DNA of 64,000 bases from Phoronis australis (taxonomy: Eukaryota; Phoronida; Phoronidae), in the NCBI GenBank assembly GCA_002633005.1, contig NMRA01000003.1, positions 1,650,806 to 1,714,805 on the forward strand, given 5' to 3'. Every line of letters starts with the position of its first letter. The stretch's first letter is position 1. Made by a program: the position numbers and the translations under genes. The notes beneath the pieces are model-generated. The model did not search any database. It had not been told where the DNA came from and saw only the letters and a program-made list of their open reading frames with translations. Shown piece after piece: positions 62,831-64,000 of the stretch.

Positions 62831-64000
62831 GTGAGTAAAACTTATCGTCTTCAGTTTGTGCATTAAAATTACGTACAACTGTTATCAACAAAGACACAAG
62901 GAAATTTGAGCATTCAAAAGCAACTGGCTTCTGTCAAAAATCAAAGCTTGGAATTTTCCACTTTTAAGAGGGTTTGCTCTTTTTTGGTTTGATGTCCATT
63001 TTCCTTTTTCTTTGTCTCTTTTTTATCACTTTGACTTTATTTGTGCAAAAACATTTATTTCAGTTCAATTCTACTGCACAAAAAATGTTTCTATCACACA
63101 AACCTATTTGTCGGTGGAATAATTCATAACCTGGAAAATTTTTCTCTTTTTGTCATCAGTCATTCCAAGCCCTGAAAAATCTAACTTTTGAGTTAGTCCG
63201 CTTATCGCTTTAAATCTGTTATTATCTTGTTTCTAAGTTGTGGGCTGCTAGTGGGTTTGGGATGCCAAGCTAACACTTGGTTATTGCTTGAGATAAGGCT
63301 CAAAAAGTTGACTTCAGGGTGTGTCATTTTGTGCATGCATTACCTTCTCAAACACTACCGGACTGGTATTTCTTTCATTGCCCAGAAGTTCTTCTGAATA
63401 ATGAACAATTTGAGATCAGTTATCTAGCGAACAACAGTCTGAGTCAAAAGTTAAGTTTTTGATGTCTAAAGTTGTGTTTTTTCTGTGTTAACAATGTCGT
63501 GAGTTTTTCAAACATAAAATGTTGACAATGTTGGCTATTATTTTTTTGATTTTGTTTGGATTTTCGAAAACTTTACTGTACTGTATTTCAGTCCATCCAG
63601 TAAAAGAGTATAACAAATGATATGAAATATGTCACGGTGGAGACTGCTAAACTATGATTTGATTTCAGTGTGTTAACTGTGTGAAATGAGTTTGAGCTTT
63701 TGTTTGTTGGCCATCAGTATTGTGTGTTCCTTACACATTCAGTCAATAACCTGCAGAGTCCATTGGCATTTGCCGCACCTCTAGTTTGATCTTGTCTTAA
63801 CTGTTACCCGTCCGTACACATATGAAGCTATTATTGATTTTTCTTTAAACATGTGATTTCATTGTAGTTTTTGGAAAACTTTAATAGCTTACATTGGCTG
63901 TTAACACCCTCTCCCAGTGTACGCTTTATTAACATTTTTGAGAATATCATAAATAATTTAATTATCAGCTCAAGGAAAATTGCCAATTGGTGATACAGTA
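62831..64000 (+). other. ANKFN1: Intron (5' part, at least 1170 bp)
   Basis: AT-rich sequence after donor GTGAGT. No exon with an FN3-like frame, repeat or RNA gene was recognised up to the end of the window. Confidence 0.8.

Overview
The window is intronic and exonic DNA from an animal (eukaryotic) genome. It is AT-rich, has no long open frames, has GT-AG introns of up to 36 kb, and carries many interspersed repeats, MITE-like elements and SINEs. One assembly gap of 911 N (30429-31339) shows it comes from a scaffold. The protein and repeat content fit a marine invertebrate bilaterian. A hemichordate or other invertebrate deuterostome is my best guess, but the sequence alone does not settle the phylum.

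I can support one protein-coding gene, on the + strand, running across almost the whole window and leaving it at both ends. It is an orthologue of ANKFN1 (ankyrin repeat and fibronectin type III domain containing 1; Nmf9 in mouse, wide awake in Drosophila). Seven exons chain in perfect phase: 792-826 (candidate microexon), 4721-4851, 12162-12266, 13419-13497, 49638-49741, 50456-50568 and 62752-62830. They encode a Ser/Arg-rich N-terminal region, two ankyrin repeats, a coiled linker, and the conserved W-E-F-R-x-R-L-x-K-R-M-K segment that precedes the FN3 domain. FN3 and everything C-terminal lie downstream of the window.

The most interesting result is two further start exons inside introns, each phase-compatible with the next constitutive exon. 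One (ATG 38534, donor at 38881) encodes 115 residues rich in basic kinase-type motifs and would splice to 49638, dropping the first ankyrin repeat. The other (TATA box 62373, ATG 62484 in a good Kozak context, donor at 62535) encodes 17 residues and would splice 217 bp downstream to 62752, dropping both ankyrin repeats. With the upstream promoter this suggests a nested set of isoforms with full, half or no ankyrin module, all keeping the FN3 part.

Layout: 1-4720 intron with a 222-bp MITE and a SINE with a 15-bp target-site duplication. 4852-12161 is a TE-rich intron holding a 1.96-kb TTAA-flanked element and a 2.37-kb TA-flanked element. 13498-49637 is a 36-kb intron with a second SINE copy, an 86-bp higher-order minisatellite, a 400-bp foldback, the gap, the 38.5-kb alternative first exon, a mariner-type MITE and a CRE/TATA cluster. 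50569-62751 is a 12-kb intron with dispersed repeats, a tRNA-like relic and the 62.4-kb promoter. Degenerate repeat clusters built on a CCCCTAGTGGC core recur throughout.
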